This document shows, one piece after another, positions 24,216 to 35,660 of a DNA stretch of 64,000 nt (the stretch's first letter is position 1; each line of letters starts with the position of its first letter). Source of the stretch: Phoma sp. XZ068 (taxonomy: Eukaryota; Ascomycota; Dothideomycetes; Pleosporales; Didymellaceae); NCBI GenBank assembly GCA_004835665.1, contig RBKR01000011.1, forward strand, positions 310,001 through 374,000, written 5' to 3'. Both the position numbers and the translations under genes were made by a program. The notes beneath the pieces are model-generated. The model was not told the origin of the DNA and ran no database searches. It worked only from the letters and a program-made list of their open reading frames with translations.

Positions 24216-25289
24216 TGGTCTGTGGCATGGAGCGTTTTACGCTTCACGACTTCCAAGATCAGGATGCTGATGGGCAAACTCTTGCTGCGGCATTAAAGAT
24301 GCGTTCTGGTGCTTTCCACGTAAACCAAGAATCGAGAATTGATAAAGGGGGCTCGCTCGCGATAAAGGTCGAGTTTCAGTAACGAGAAATCGAATACATC
24401 ATTTCTTTTTGCGTGTAGCCATACTATTAGTAGTAGAGGCTGCTTTACTTACAGCCTTGACACAAGCGGCAAGTGCGAATCTCCCCGTGAGGTCTACATG
24501 GCTTTGTTTCGGTACCTCACAACCCGCATCCCATGGATAATGGTCGCTGTAAGATGTATGGAAGTTCGAGACGATAGAGACGAAGAGGCGCGCCACAAAC
24601 CTTGCGCCACACCGGGGCGTGGCTGACGGCCCGCTTAAACAAGGCTGTAGATCTGGGGTGCATGTCAACGCGGTGTCATATGATGAATAGCTCAGCGGTC
24701 CAGGATCTGTCCAAGCAGATGACAAGAGCACAAGTAACGAAGAATTACATAGATAGGTAGTAGTAGGACGATTGCTTTCATTACCTGTGCCCTGCTTGAC
24801 GACATTTATGTTGATGCAGTGGCCTGTACAGGCGCGGACGCCACGAGTTTGTGTCACAGCGTTCGCGGGAGGCAGCGCGCCTAGCTGAGAACAAGTTGTT
24901 GTAGAAGTTGGAGTCAAAAAGTAGGCTATTCCATACCTGGGAATTGGGGCGGTGCACCAGGCGCGGTCGAGCCAATCGGCGATACCTGGGTTTCTCTAAG
25001 GCCCCACGTCCCAGACGAAGCACTGCTCAACTGTTCGATGCGGCAGTCTATCGCACAGCGCTCAAGCGGCCAGATACTTCACTCACAGTCAGGCCGTACC
25101 CAGGTTGAACGGCAATTATTGTGCAACTCACTTCTACGAGCGAACAATCTCCGACTAGGTTTCCCCTTCCGCTTTCTCCACCACGCAACATTCTGGTCCA
25201 CGCCCTCGACACCCCGAGAGCTGCAACGACTGCAACACCTGCGACGGTTGTCACGCTTGTGATCCTTCCGTGTCCAGGAAATAGGAGCA
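24216..25289. other. intergenic region with a CxxC-repeat peptide frame
   Basis: No firm gene. Minus-strand frames at 24399-24917 lack an ATG. On the plus strand, 25219-25281 reads a peptide with five Cys spaced exactly every third residue (CNDCNTCDGCHAC). It may be an upstream exon of the retropepsin-like gene. Confidence 0.35.
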
Positions 25290-26483
25290 ATGGTATACAG
25301 CGGGAGGTCTGCTCCAATCGCAAGAGAGAAATGCGGCCAAGTACTCGCTCAAGAGAACCCAGCGGCGAGCAACGCAACTTGCTCGCAGTGCGCGCCGCAC
25401 AACCGGGACTCTACCTCAAGTGCAGTTGAGCTAAAATCGGGAATGAGCTCCGAGCCTTCAATGTACAACACCCCTAAGTCTGCTGCTGGTAGTAAGTGTT
25501 CTTTGTTCGTGTATGTCCTTTGTCCCCCGCACGTGCTAACCTCCGGTTATCACAGGGGCTATCGATACCATCGACGGGCTCAGCCATGCCTCAGCACCAC
25601 AACCTGACATCGATGCTGCCGACGACGACCCCACGACCGATACGACCGAGGGAAAGGATCTATACACCGTTAGCAGCCATGACGAAAGCTCGCCTACCCG
25701 CGTCTCAGTGCGCTACAGGCTTGGACGCTGGCTGTCGCGCTGGTTGATGCGTGGTCCGGAAAGTACTGAAGAGGACTTCACCAGACACGTGCGAATAGCG
25801 TACAAGGATGACGATAATGACGAGAAAACATTTAACGCCGTTGCAGCGTTCGACTCCATGTGTCCTGGAGACTGGATATCTTTACCTCTCTTGGCAGATT
25901 TGGGTGTGGCCTTCAGAGGCCATCGCCCAACGCGTGTCGGGGCGACCGTTCATGGTGCTGATGTATTTTCCGTTGGCCACATCCAGCTGAGGTGGTTGTG
26001 TAGGAGCACGAAACCTAGGCGACCGCATAGAAAGCTCTCGTTCGCACCTAAGTACTACCGTGCTCAATTTGAAGTGATTGACGCCGATTACTTTGAGGTT
26101 ATCATCGGACAGCCTTCTATCACGAAGCACAAGCTGCTCACATTGAGCAATCGTTTAGTTGGGTATTCCAGCGCCCGCCGTACAGCGATTCGTTCCGGTG
26201 AGTGGAATCATTGTGTTACTTGTTCTTGGACTTGACTGAATCCGCAATCACAGCCACGAACGTTCCCGAAGTGCAGGCGCAAGCTAATGTGCGACGTGCC
26301 CAGGCAGAATTGAGAAGGGCAGAGGCTGAAATGCAAACTGTAAGCTCTTTGAAGTTCATATAAGCGGGGGGTGATACCCTTGCTGACTGATCACAGCAGG
26401 CGCAGGCCAAAATTTCTACCAACACTACCGCCAACGCTTCCGCCAACGCTTCTGCCGGCACTACAGCCAACAACCGCCAATGA
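25290..26483 (+). CDS. retropepsin-like aspartic protease domain protein
   Basis: Four exons (25290-25491, 25556-26197, 26254-26339, about 26400-26483) with introns 25492-25555, 26198-26253 and 26340-26396/26399 encode about 337 residues. The start is uncertain. After a Ser/Asp-rich N-terminal part comes a retropepsin-like fold: FNAVAAFDSMCPGDWISLPLL (active-site strand; D-S-M instead of D-T/S-G), a flap region (VGATVHGADVFSVGHIQLRW), YYRAQFEVIDADYFEVIIGQPSI (second psi-loop, IIGQPS) and LLTLSNRLVG. The C-terminus is a short Ala/Gln-rich helix (EVQAQANVRRAQAELRRAEAEMQT) and a Thr/Asn/Ala-rich tail. Such genes are common in plant-associated ascomycetes and are probably domesticated from Gypsy-type retroelements. 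No reverse transcriptase or integrase lies nearby. The altered catalytic triplet suggests the protease may be inactive. Confidence 0.7.
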
Positions 26484-27696
26484 GAATGACGTACATGTGA
26501 AGTCACACATGAAGTCATGACTTCTGGTATGAGACGCCAGAAATAGCCCAAAAGCTGCATTTTTTCATATTTGTTATCTTGCACGATCAGTCACGACCAA
26601 AGCCTCAATCGAGGAATCTCATTCTTACTATGTTTATATGTTACCACATGTACGAAAGGCGTTTTCATTTATGATTATAATGTGTATGGGAGATAAGATA
26701 CGAGCATGGCGTACCATCTAGACGGGCTTTTCATCAAGAGGGAATTTCAGTCTTCACGGCCTAATTTAATATTTAACTGGGCGTTCTGACCGAAGGGGGC
26801 TTTAGTTAGCTAATACACCCAAAACAATGACGCTACTCACACGGAATCTATCAGCCAATGTTGTATTGGATTATGAACCTCGTACAATCGCACGCTCTGG
26901 CCTGTTCATTCACCTCAACCAACAAATTTCAAACAGGGAAAAGAACATATCTTCCCAATCCTTGCGCAGCCTGCAAACAACGTTTTTTGGGGAAAGAGCG
27001 AAAAGTTTGGCTTTAAATCAACCTAGAAAATTTATCGGACCGCCGATTGCCACCAATTATGTGTTAGTGCTGGGAGGAGAAGGCGCAAACCATGGACGAG
27101 AAAGAGTAATCATAAATTCATAGAAGTAGCCGCACTGCTATGAGGTGACGAAGCGCAGCAAAGCGGAGACTAGGACAGTCGCGCATCCAACACCAGTCCG
27201 GACGCTGCAAAAACAAAAAGTCTGGTTATGAATGTCAAAGCCGTCCATTATCCTTGCCTTGCCAAGCACCAGGCTGTCAATGCTTGCAAGAAACAATGGC
27301 TTCAAGTGTACGCCTGCCATGGTATGTTGAGGTGAAAGTATTCTGCAAAGTCTCTCTACATTCGTGCCAGCCGCGTGGAAGGTACGTGTGAGACTTGTAC
27401 AGAGTAATTGAGCTATCCACGCACTTTTATCGGGTGCTCACATCTAAGACTTGTAATGGCCGTTCACAGTCTGATAGCGGCGTATGCTAAACCTGCTCAG
27501 GTTTTTGATATTCACATAGCATCCCGAGGTTGCCATTCTAACAACGGCAACTAAAGTAGTCGACATTCGATAATCCGCCTACAGCACAACAGATCTTTCA
27601 CAATTTGATAAACAGCTATATAAAACTTCAGCGAATGCGACGTCCATCACGTACACATCTCTTACTCGCTTGCCTTTGCGCCGATGACTTGTACAA
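26484..27696. other. intergenic region
   Basis: No gene supported. A TATA-like CTATATAAAAC on the plus strand near 27616 leads only to an eight-codon ATG frame at 27683. Confidence 0.4.
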
Positions 27697-28690
27697 TTAG
27701 GAGAGCGTAGAACATCTGTCCTGACTTACGAAGACCACTTGGACTGCGGCAAAACTGAATGTTGTTAGCGACTTCATCACAGGCCTCCTCAGGCAGATAT
27801 GTACATACGCAGCGTTGATAGCGAATACCTGATCGCGATTCGCATTCGCAAAGCTGATCAGAGAGACAGAGATCAGAATATTGAATGAGGCAATGATACC
27901 CAACCTTGCAGACATAGACTGGACCTCATTCAATACTGCAATTGATGCGATTGGTATTAAAGCGGCCAGAACGACCGTGATCCAGTAGGTAATTTTGTAG
28001 ATTGTGCTGTCCTTGTAAGTGATAGCACCATACCTTCGAGAAGGCTTTACGAAGCGAGCGCAACCACATTTGAAGAGGTTGAATATCGTGTTGTCCGCTG
28101 CCCATGTAGAGAACGGGTCTTGTCTGGCTCGAGGTCGAAGCGCCACAAGGTCAGCCTTGTGCGATTTTCGATCATGCACTGACCCCCAGATCGTCGAATC
28201 CGGGCCTTCCAAGATACACTCTCCCATTTCGGGAAGCTGCAAATAATCCTGAACATGATGCAAGTCCCACTGTCCAGGTTCGGCATAATGAAGGATTGTG
28301 GACTGCTGGATCAAAAAATTGTCTTGGACTGTAAGCGTATTGGCAGGCGCTTGGTCTGCCCAGTGAAATCTTACTGTACTCTTTTAGTACTTTCCTGATT
28401 TTCAACACCAGTTCCAATTGCGGGGCATTCTCTTGCTCCTGGGACTTCTCAAGCCAAAACCAGTCGATGGCATACGCCTTCTCTCGTTCATCACCGTGGT
28501 TGTTGTCTTTAATTTGTTGCGCCTTAAGTTTCCGCTCCAGGTATGTTAGTTCGGCCTGATAATATAACAAATTCTGTGCGTTGAGAGCACCGAATCTGCG
28601 GAAAATAGCAGCCTCGGGGAGAGTTTCGATTTTTGCGGCAAACTTCGGATATCCAACCACAATATCTGGGAAAGGATCGGACGATGACAT
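27697..28690 (-). CDS. DUF6594 family membrane protein
   Basis: Three exons on the minus strand (28690-28375, 28328-27809, 27754-27697; introns of 46 and 54 nt) give 297 residues. The start matches the family: VVGYPKFAAKIETLPEAAIFRRFGALNAQNLLYYQAEL with LERKL following. The middle contains KIRKVLKEY, LHHVQDYLQLPEMGECILEG and DLVALRPRARQDPFSTW. The C-terminus has three hydrophobic segments (ITYWITVVLAALIPIASIAVL, LGIIASFNILISVSLISF and FAAVQVVFVS). This is the typical DUF6594 layout in ascomycetes, which often sit near HET and other accessory genes. Function unknown. The last few residues (SQDRCSTLS) follow a possible GTAAGT donor, so the real C-terminus may lie in another exon. Confidence 0.85.
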
Positions 28691-28873
28691 AAGGGCGGAA
28701 TGTAGAAGTGAGAATACCTAGGTGATACTTCCATCTCATGAGGGCGGTGTTATTTTATCATATGTGCTCATCGAGGTCCTTCGTATTGAGGTGCGCATGC
28801 AGCTGTACTTGACGTGGCTATGCGAAATGCCATCGTTCTCTAATCCAATAGTCGTGCCTTGTAGCAGACCTTT

Positions 28874-28913
28874 GCAGTGACATCTGCAGTGACCTCTGCA
28901 GTGACCTCTGCAG
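28874..28913. repeat. 12-bp tandem repeat, about 3.3 copies
   Basis: Unit GCAGTGACCTCT in three copies plus GCAG; the first copy has CATCT in place of CCTCT. Non-coding minisatellite. Confidence 0.85.
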
Positions 28914-29665
28914 CAGGCTGCATGAGTGGTAAGTGCTGGCACATGCTGTGTATGCACATCCGACTCAGCCTTGCTTGATTTATTGCCCTTTTCAAGGTCT
29001 GCGCCTTCTTGGATGTAATACATCAGTATTGTTTCATCCGTTGATGTGATTGTAACAGCGATTAACAATCACTCTACAGACCATGCGTGGTCATGCGGAT
29101 ACCCATCAAATCTGTGATGTAGTATCCAGAGCTGTTCGCAACGCGCGGCATATTGCGCATTGATTGCGGTTATTCAACTCCAACCAGCAAACCCGACACT
29201 GGAGGTGACTACGGCATACGGCAGGATAAACAATGAAGCCAAAGAAGGGAGGCCGGCCGAGAATCACGAACGCAACACTATGCATACAAGTACCGCTTGA
29301 ATGAGCCGAGAAATCGAGACAATGCAGATAGACACCCTGCCTGACCCATCAACCGATATGGTGCCGACAAGTTCTTGAACTCAGCCCAGCACGAGAGCGA
29401 AGACCGGCCTGCGATTGAGTAAGTTACATACTCAAGGCCCGACCTTTAATTCGGTGTGCTACTATACAGACATTGCAAACTCAAAGTTGCCTTAACCCAG
29501 CTTGCTGGTGTCATGTTTCAGAAGCCTCCTTTGGAACCGAAAAGCAAACGTCCCGAAAGCGGGACAGGGCCGTGCCGAACCAGACTGCGCTAGTACATCG
29601 GTACCACTTCCCGCAGTCTCGACCAATGTTAGTGGTCGCCAAGCCTGTTGCCTCCATCTACAGGA

Positions 29666-29703
29666 ATGCAGGCGTGGGGGCCTCATGCAGGCGCGGGGGC
29701 CTC
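29666..29703. repeat. 19-bp tandem duplication
   Basis: Two adjacent copies of ATGCAGGCGYGGGGGCCTC differing at one base (T/C), followed by looser GGAGGACTCTTC repeats to about 29765. Confidence 0.85.
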
Positions 29704-30324
29704 GTGGGGCTTGGAAGGACTCATGCGAGGCATGGAGGACTCTTCCGAGGCTGGAGGACTCTTCAGCATGCGCTCACGACGAGTCGCGGAACCAGAACCT
29801 CGACCACATACTATTATAATTAGACCTCTAACCCATCTATATTTTAAAAGATCTATTTGTTAAATATTGTACACCAGAGCAGTGAGAATGATTTGTCCCT
29901 TCTTGGGAATAAGTGGTCCTTCCCTGTTGGAAGGGCGCGAAGGACCGGCTGGTTTGAGGACCGACTGGTGAGAGAGTGCCCCGGCTCTCTTCGACCGTTC
30001 GGGCCACAGCCTTCGGAACACAGCGCTCAACCCTCTTACCTTCTCACATCGTACCTACGACTCCTCACGATATCATATACCACCTATACTTGTCGCGTTC
30101 GATTTTGATCGCAACAGCTTACGTAGTTCTCACGCCTCGATCAAACAGCATTGCTCCTGTCTTCCGCTTGAGCGGACCGCATCTGATAGCGTCGCAATCG
30201 CCCATGCCATGTCTACCATATGAAATGACCGGATGCAACCCTTTGAGCCTGTTCCTGCCTGGCAACAAGGTCAGAATTCTAACAGCTCGATACTCCGTGG
30301 CTATATGCTTATGAATGTTGTTAG

Positions 30325-30690
30325 CCAAACCAAAGCTTCGACATCGAAGTTCGCCCCCAAACTACCAGCGACACAGCGGCATGGCGCGTCGCCGTACTGT
30401 CATTCAATCGGAAATCTAAAACGAACGTTATATCGCAAGAGCTCGTCACAACAGTCCTCGGGACGCCAATACAACCTTTCGATAAACACACTACAAAGCC
30501 AGGGAAGAGTCTCAAGCATCAACACGATCTAGACGGGTACGTCGATCTTGAATGGTGCTTCGAGGATACAAAGACGACACACAATACTCGATTCTTCGTA
30601 ACATCTGCACACAACCCACCTTACGATGCAGTGCTAGGCAGACCAGACGCGGAGCGATATGGTATCCTTAAACTCAGGAAAACGCGATGA
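30325..30690 (+). CDS. retropepsin-like fragment (second locus)
   Basis: Open frame of about 121 residues ending with TGA at 30688-30690. It resembles the C-terminal part of fungal retropepsin-like proteins: WRVAVLSFNRKSKTNVISQEL (normally the D-T/S-G strand, here without the Asp), LDGYVDLEWCFEDTKTTHNTRFFVT (flap and following strand) and PPYDAVLGRPDAERYGIL (second psi-loop, VLGRP). The 5' boundary looks like an acceptor (TTGTTAG at 30318-30324). An ATG exon at 30233 followed by GTCAGA is tempting, but its phase does not match. It differs clearly in sequence from the retropepsin-like gene 4 kb upstream, so it is not a recent duplicate. Probably a degenerate gene or one exon of one. Confidence 0.5.
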   Translation, partial: PNQSFDIEVRPQTTSDTAAWRVAVLSFNRKSKTNVISQELVTTVLGTPIQPFDKHTTKPGKSLKHQHDLDGYVDLEWCFEDTKTTHNTRFFVTSAHNPPYDAVLGRPDAERYGILKLRKTR

Positions 30691-31913
30691 TTGTATCGCT
30701 GCATGGCGGCCATCGTGCTTATGTGCTGGAAACCCTGATTCCACCAGTGCACTGTATGACAGCGTGCGATATTCACTTAACAGGTCTTAAGTGCATGCCT
30801 AAAGTACTCTCCAAAGTTGCGTCGTAGCGCTGCTTCTCTATTGGCATTTACCGCGATCCGAGGTTCAGGGGGCCAGCTTTGCCCCACGATACTCAGGGTT
30901 TCCTTTATCCTTTTTTATGATGAGCCTTATGAAACATATTGGTATCCTAATGCGCTGTAGTCCTGGATACGTTCTCCTAGTTCTGACATTACGTTACGCC
31001 CATGTATCGATCGTGTTTCCATACACTTTCTCAAATTCGCCAAAATTAAGTGCGTTGCGGCACTTCCAGCGCCCTCGCGTGAAATTTCACCACACACGCT
31101 CATATATATACAACCTTGTGCTGTTACTTGCATTTGATGCTCGTCAGTGGCAAAATGGACATTTGCACTAAGAGGCATGCAATTATGAATTGCAAGGCAT
31201 ACGCGTAACACCTCACTGTATTCCTTTAGGGTCCTGAAATTTGATAATGTTAGATACTACCTGTATTCGATTCGAGAGTACCAGGGAATACTTTCGCTCG
31301 ACTTACCAAGGTTACGTAGAATCCTAGCGTGAGATTATCGTACATTTTGACCCTCTCCATGTTGATCCATTATGGATTAATTATGCCCTATACTGCAACA
31401 CTAGTTTTTGAGTGTACGTCGCAGTCTGACCAAAAGAGGCAGTGGCTTCCAAAACCCCCCTTCTCGGCTTATCGGCCCGCAAGAAGTTACCAAACCGCCA
31501 TGTCGTGTCGATGAAACTTTGCCTCACAACGCGACTACCGAAAAACCTCTGCCTGATGCTCTTGGTATGCACTCGATGCTATGGAGAAGCTGACGAAAGA
31601 TGGGACCGTACGAAGGAGCTCATTTTGATTGGCCGACCACTTTCAGCAACAGCAAGACTTGCCAACCTCCATCTACACTGTAACAGTACCTGGAAATACT
31701 ACGAGCAGTTAAAACAAGAAGCACAAACGTAATGAAGTTGAATTGTAGACCCGGTACATAAATTCCGTCATGGTGTAGGGTTTTTGTGTTGCTAAGTTCG
31801 ATGGTGTTGGTAGGTATTCAGGTGCAAGAAACGAGTTACTTCGTAGGATGATCACAAGACATATTGCTGACAAGTTGTCGATGCTACTTGTCAGGAAGCT
31901 TAAAATTTGCATT
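30691..31913. other. intergenic region
   Basis: AT-rich, with only short overlapping frames. Nothing supported. Confidence 0.45.
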
Positions 31914-32975
31914 TCATCTCGAATCCACTTCTCGCACAGACCTTGCAGTACTATCAAGCTCCACCCTCACAGGTGTTGAGTCAAGCTCAACAGGTGCGAC
32001 AGGCTTCCTGTTCACTCTCATCATACCGCCCAGTTCACTGACCTCACTCGCGCCTCCCGGACTGGATGCAGCATCACTACCACCACCTGCTGCCGGGAAC
32101 ACACTCCCTTGAACCGCCATATACCGTCTTCGCTCCGCTTCGACGGCATCGAGTTCAGCATTCCATTCAGGCGTCTGCTGACCATCCTGAGTCGCACCTA
32201 CTTCCTGAGGCGCCGCGATAGCAGCAGGCACGTCCTTCGACCCAAGATTCGAGTTGATGAATGTTTCGTGGGGAGCTTTTTCGTAGCTTGGTTTCGCATC
32301 ATGCCCATCTGCAAAATTATTGGACAGCGCCGCACCACCTTTCCTATGCTTTCTTCTTCGCCAAAGCAGGAACGCTGCCAAAGCCCCCAGTATAAACACC
32401 AGAGGAACCACAGTCCCAATCGCAGCCTTCGCACCCGTAGAGAGTCCCCCACTACCACTCCCAACATCACGAGCCCGATACCGCAACTGCAACGCCGTAA
32501 CCCTCGCGTTCATACTCGCAGGCCAATTCCCCGCAGGAAAAAACGCGTTCTCATTCTCCTCAGCATCCGCCTCACCACACATTACAACCGGCGTCGTCCC
32601 ACTGGTTCCGGGATTGCACATCCCACCAATTCCGCCCACAAAGCCCGGTGGACAGCATTCCAGCGCTGTCTCGCCGCCGATCCAATCGCTCGCGCCCTCA
32701 GCCGCTGTTCGCGTCGCTACGGCAGTCCAGGACGTCGGGCATGCGGTGGCAGGGGAGTAGAATGCGCCGCTTGCAGGGGCGGAACCGGTGGCCCAGGGGA
32801 GACAAGCGGTGTTGATGGAGTTGGGGAGGGGATCACCGTCTTCTTCGGCGAAGACGCATTGGAGCCCGTACTCTACTGTGTTGGAGAGGGCGCGGAGGGT
32901 GGCGCATGCAGCCGGCGGAGCGATTTGGAAGGGTGTTATCCAGGGGTGTTGGTTTGGTCGAGATGATGACGCCAT
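31914..32975 (-). CDS. single-pass membrane protein with Cys-rich outer domain
   Basis: Single exon, 353 residues, ATG at 32975. Residues 1-180 form a Cys-containing extracellular-type domain without a clear cleaved signal peptide (SINTACLPWATG, CPTSWTAVATRT, GETALECCPPGFVGG, MCNPGTSG and VVMCGEAD). A Gly/Ser-rich spacer leads to the membrane segment KAAIGTVVPLVFILGALAAF (about 183-202), stopped by LLWRRRKHRK. The cytoplasmic tail (about 145 residues) is disordered, with PEWNAELDAVEAERRRY and a repeated VELDST motif near the end. The architecture is widespread among ascomycete cell-surface proteins of unknown role and resembles Mid2/WSC-type sensors only in layout. Confidence 0.85.
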   Translation of the reverse strand: MASSSRPNQHPWITPFQIAPPAACATLRALSNTVEYGLQCVFAEEDGDPLPNSINTACLPWATGSAPASGAFYSPATACPTSWTAVATRTAAEGASDWIGGETALECCPPGFVGGIGGMCNPGTSGTTPVVMCGEADAEENENAFFPAGNWPASMNARVTALQLRYRARDVGSGSGGLSTGAKAAIGTVVPLVFILGALAAFLLWRRRKHRKGGAALSNNFADGHDAKPSYEKAPHETFINSNLGSKDVPAAIAAPQEVGATQDGQQTPEWNAELDAVEAERRRYMAVQGSVFPAAGGGSDAASSPGGASEVSELGGMMRVNRKPVAPVELDSTPVRVELDSTARSVREVDSR

Positions 32976-33531
32976 GGCATCAGTTCAATTCAATTAGTTC
33001 CAGCTATACTTTCAAAACAACTGTGGGAATGAATGTCGTGTGAACGAATGAACAGTGCTGACGCGCAAGGTTGTTCGACGCGGAAAGCTGGGGAAGCTGG
33101 GGAAGCAAGATACTTGTCGAGGTGAAGTACCTCGAAATATACCAAGCAAGCACAGCCTCGCCGGAATGTACCGCATCTACGCAACGACTGTGCATCGACG
33201 TCGTAGTGTCATAGGGCGAGCCGGGAATAATACCCACAATTCCCCCATACCAAGCCCACGACCTTGTGCTAGGCATCTTGGCTTCAAGAATTGAGGCGAA
33301 TCACCGGATCCGTAACAGTGGAGTGAGTGATTCTTTGTGATTAAAGGGCAAGATTACACACTTGGTGTGGCCGAGAAAATAGCCACATCATTCATCATCA
33401 CTGCATGGCTCGAAATGGGGTGGTCGAAAGTGATGCTATTTTTGTCGTAGAACTCGATACATCGTCTACATACAGCCGATATTTTGATCTAGCCTTGTGA
33501 CGTATATACAATTACTTGGGAAGTCTTACAT
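32976..33531. other. intergenic region
   Basis: No gene supported. It lies upstream of the membrane protein gene and downstream of AGX1. Confidence 0.5.
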
Positions 33532-35000
33532 CTATGCCTTGTGTCCAACCTCTGTCAACGCTTCCTTCAAGCTCTCGACCGCCTTGGTCAGGTCCCTGCG
33601 GTTGGGATCTGTGACGCTAACACCCATGTGTCCGCATCGGATGTACTTGGTGGCGATCTCCTTGTGCAGACCACCAGCGAAGATGACGCCCTTCTTCAGG
33701 AGGTTAGGGAGGACGTCAGGGGGTGTAACACCCTCAGGCAGGTAGATGGCAGTCATGCCGTTTGCCTGGTTCTCAGGCTTGGAGGCAAGCTGCTTCAGAC
33801 CGAAGTCGGCAACGGCCTGCTTGATCTTTTGCGACGCGGCCTTGTGGTCGGCGAAACGCTGCTCCAGAGGTCGCGACAGGATCTGCTTGAGTGCAGTATC
33901 AAGGGCGTGAACAAGCTGAGGCGATGGTGTGGCAAAGTACGATGCCTTCTTGGCTTCATAGTTCTGCATGACTATGGTTGCGTTAGTCTTTCAATACCAC
34001 AATGACCTTGGTATGCTTACTTGGCAGCCAGTTCTTCCATGAACCGAAGTAGGATGTGGGTCGTGTCTTCCTGTTCTTGAAGACCTCAATCGCCTTGCCT
34101 GATGCCATCAGGATGCTGAGACCAGCAGGGCACCCAATAGCCTTTTGGGATGCTGTCAGGACAACATCAAGCTTCCAGTCGTCGAAGCGGATCTCTTCAG
34201 AACCAACACTGCATACACCATCGACAACCAGCAACGTCTCAGGGCTGACCCTCTGGATGACGTCGCTCAATGCCTTGAGCTCGCTGAGCACACCAGTAGA
34301 TGTGTCGACGTGTGTGACTGTAAGGATCTTGTACTTCTTCTCCTTCAGGGCCTTCTCGACCTCGGCAATCTGTGGTCGGTCACCAATGGGTGCCTTCAGC
34401 TGTGTGACGTTTGCGCCGTATGTCTCGAAGCAGTCGGCGAACGAGTCGGCGAAGTATCCAGTGTGGAGGACGAGGACATCGTCACCAGCCTCAGCGAGGT
34501 TGGCAGCGACCTGATCCCATCCGAGTGTGCCGGAGCCGGAGATAACGAAGGGTTGCGAGGCAGGGTTGGTGGTCTGGAAGAGCTTGCGGAGGTTCTGGAG
34601 AACTTCGCTGAAGCAGTTGACAAAGGGTTGGCCAACGTGCGATTCACTGGAGGTGTGTCAGTACACGCGAGCGAGTGCCATTGAAACTTGTTACGTACCT
34701 GTAAAAGCTCATAGACTTGAGAACCTCATCGTCGAACTCAATGGGTCCGGGGATCATAAGAGCTGGGTGAGGGGGCTGGGTGGATGCCATCTTGGGAGCT
34801 TCTTCTTTCTTTGGGAGTGGTTCTGGCTGGGGTTTCTTAATTACTTGGGGCTTGTTGCGTTGGATGCGGTTGCCGTGTGAGTCTTCGAGATGTCCGGTGC
34901 GTTCCGTCGAAAAGGGCGTGTTCAGCTCGAGGAATGGCTTGGTGTCGAGGTGTTTGGAGAAAAGATTCAGGCGGGAGTTCGCCGACGCCCGTGAGGTCAT
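33532..35000 (-). CDS. AGX1: alanine-glyoxylate aminotransferase
   Basis: Three exons on the minus strand with introns 34647-34698 and 33972-34020. The enzyme transfers the amino group of alanine to glyoxylate, forming glycine and pyruvate, with PLP. Motifs: HPALMIPGPIEFDDEVL, SESHVGQPFV, the GSGTLGWDQVAANL phosphate-binding loop, VTHVDTSTGVL, VVDGVCSVG (Asp binding the PLP ring), LTASQKAIGCPAG (Schiff-base Lys) and the C-terminal FAGGLHKEIATKYIRCGHMG. Two starts are possible. ATG at 35000 gives 455 residues with a basic, Ser-rich extension; ATG at 34790 gives 385 residues starting at MASTQPPHPA, the usual length of the family. The extension could be a mitochondrial presequence or mostly untranslated leader. 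No PTS1 signal (ends GHKA). Confidence 0.95.
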
Positions 35001-35660
35001 CCTAGATATGGTGGGGTAGCTCCGCTTACTGACGGAGCTGAGAAGAGCGGACAACTGCCTCGCGGGGTACGCCAGCGTGCCGGTTTCGGAGTCAGATTGT
35101 CGGGAGCGATGCCGATTGTCAGCCTTGTGCAGGTACAGGGAGCAGTAACAATCCCCTGGAATTCGAATCAATTGACGATTGAGGCCTTGTGTAGTTGGCT
35201 TTGCGTGTGTGAATGATGACTTCTGATGATTCGAGTCACTTTGATTGGTAAGAATCGAGACGGTTCAGCGATGGGTCAAATGAGTGCGAGAAATTCGGAC
35301 GAGCTGTGGTAAATAATTTTTTGGGATCACAGTCAGAAGTAGGGAGAGGAAACGTTTACGGATGCGGCTCCGCATTCAGAAATGGGAGTTCGCTGCGACC
35401 CGGCAGATGGCTTCAGAGCGCCCTCGGACGCCGATGCGCTCTGGCCATGCATTGTGGGGAGCTAGTCCCAATGAGGACATTTGTTTGGGTTTGTGCTGGA
35501 AACACAGCTGCAACGCCAATTGATCGCCTCGAGGATCACCAACTGCGCCCACCACACCAGCAAGCCCCGCCTGTCTGCTGCACATATGTCTTGTACCAAC
35601 ACGTAGTCAACTCGACAGCACTAACCGAACACCACCCGTCGACTTTTGGAAGCCATCACA
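35001..35660. other. intergenic region between divergent genes
   Basis: Shared upstream region of AGX1 (minus) and the LTRRQ-repeat gene (plus). No gene inside is supported. Confidence 0.5.

Larger units (their letters stand above)
28691..30324. other. intergenic region with short tandem repeats
   Basis: No gene supported. It holds the two tandem repeats listed separately. Plus-strand frames at 29473-29863 arise in the G-rich repeat and look fortuitous. Confidence 0.4.

Noticed and set aside
24399..25023. Minus-strand frames of 80-172 codons
   Set aside because: The longest begins without an ATG, composition is uneven and no splice arrangement gave a recognisable protein.
27616..27710. TATA-like promoter and short ATG frame on the plus strand
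   Set aside because: The frame is eight codons and overlaps the 3' end of the DUF6594 gene; it is probably a chance motif.
30233..30269. ATG exon (MQPFEPVPAWQQ) for the second retropepsin-like locus
   Set aside because: The donor phase does not fit the downstream frame, so I could not join it.
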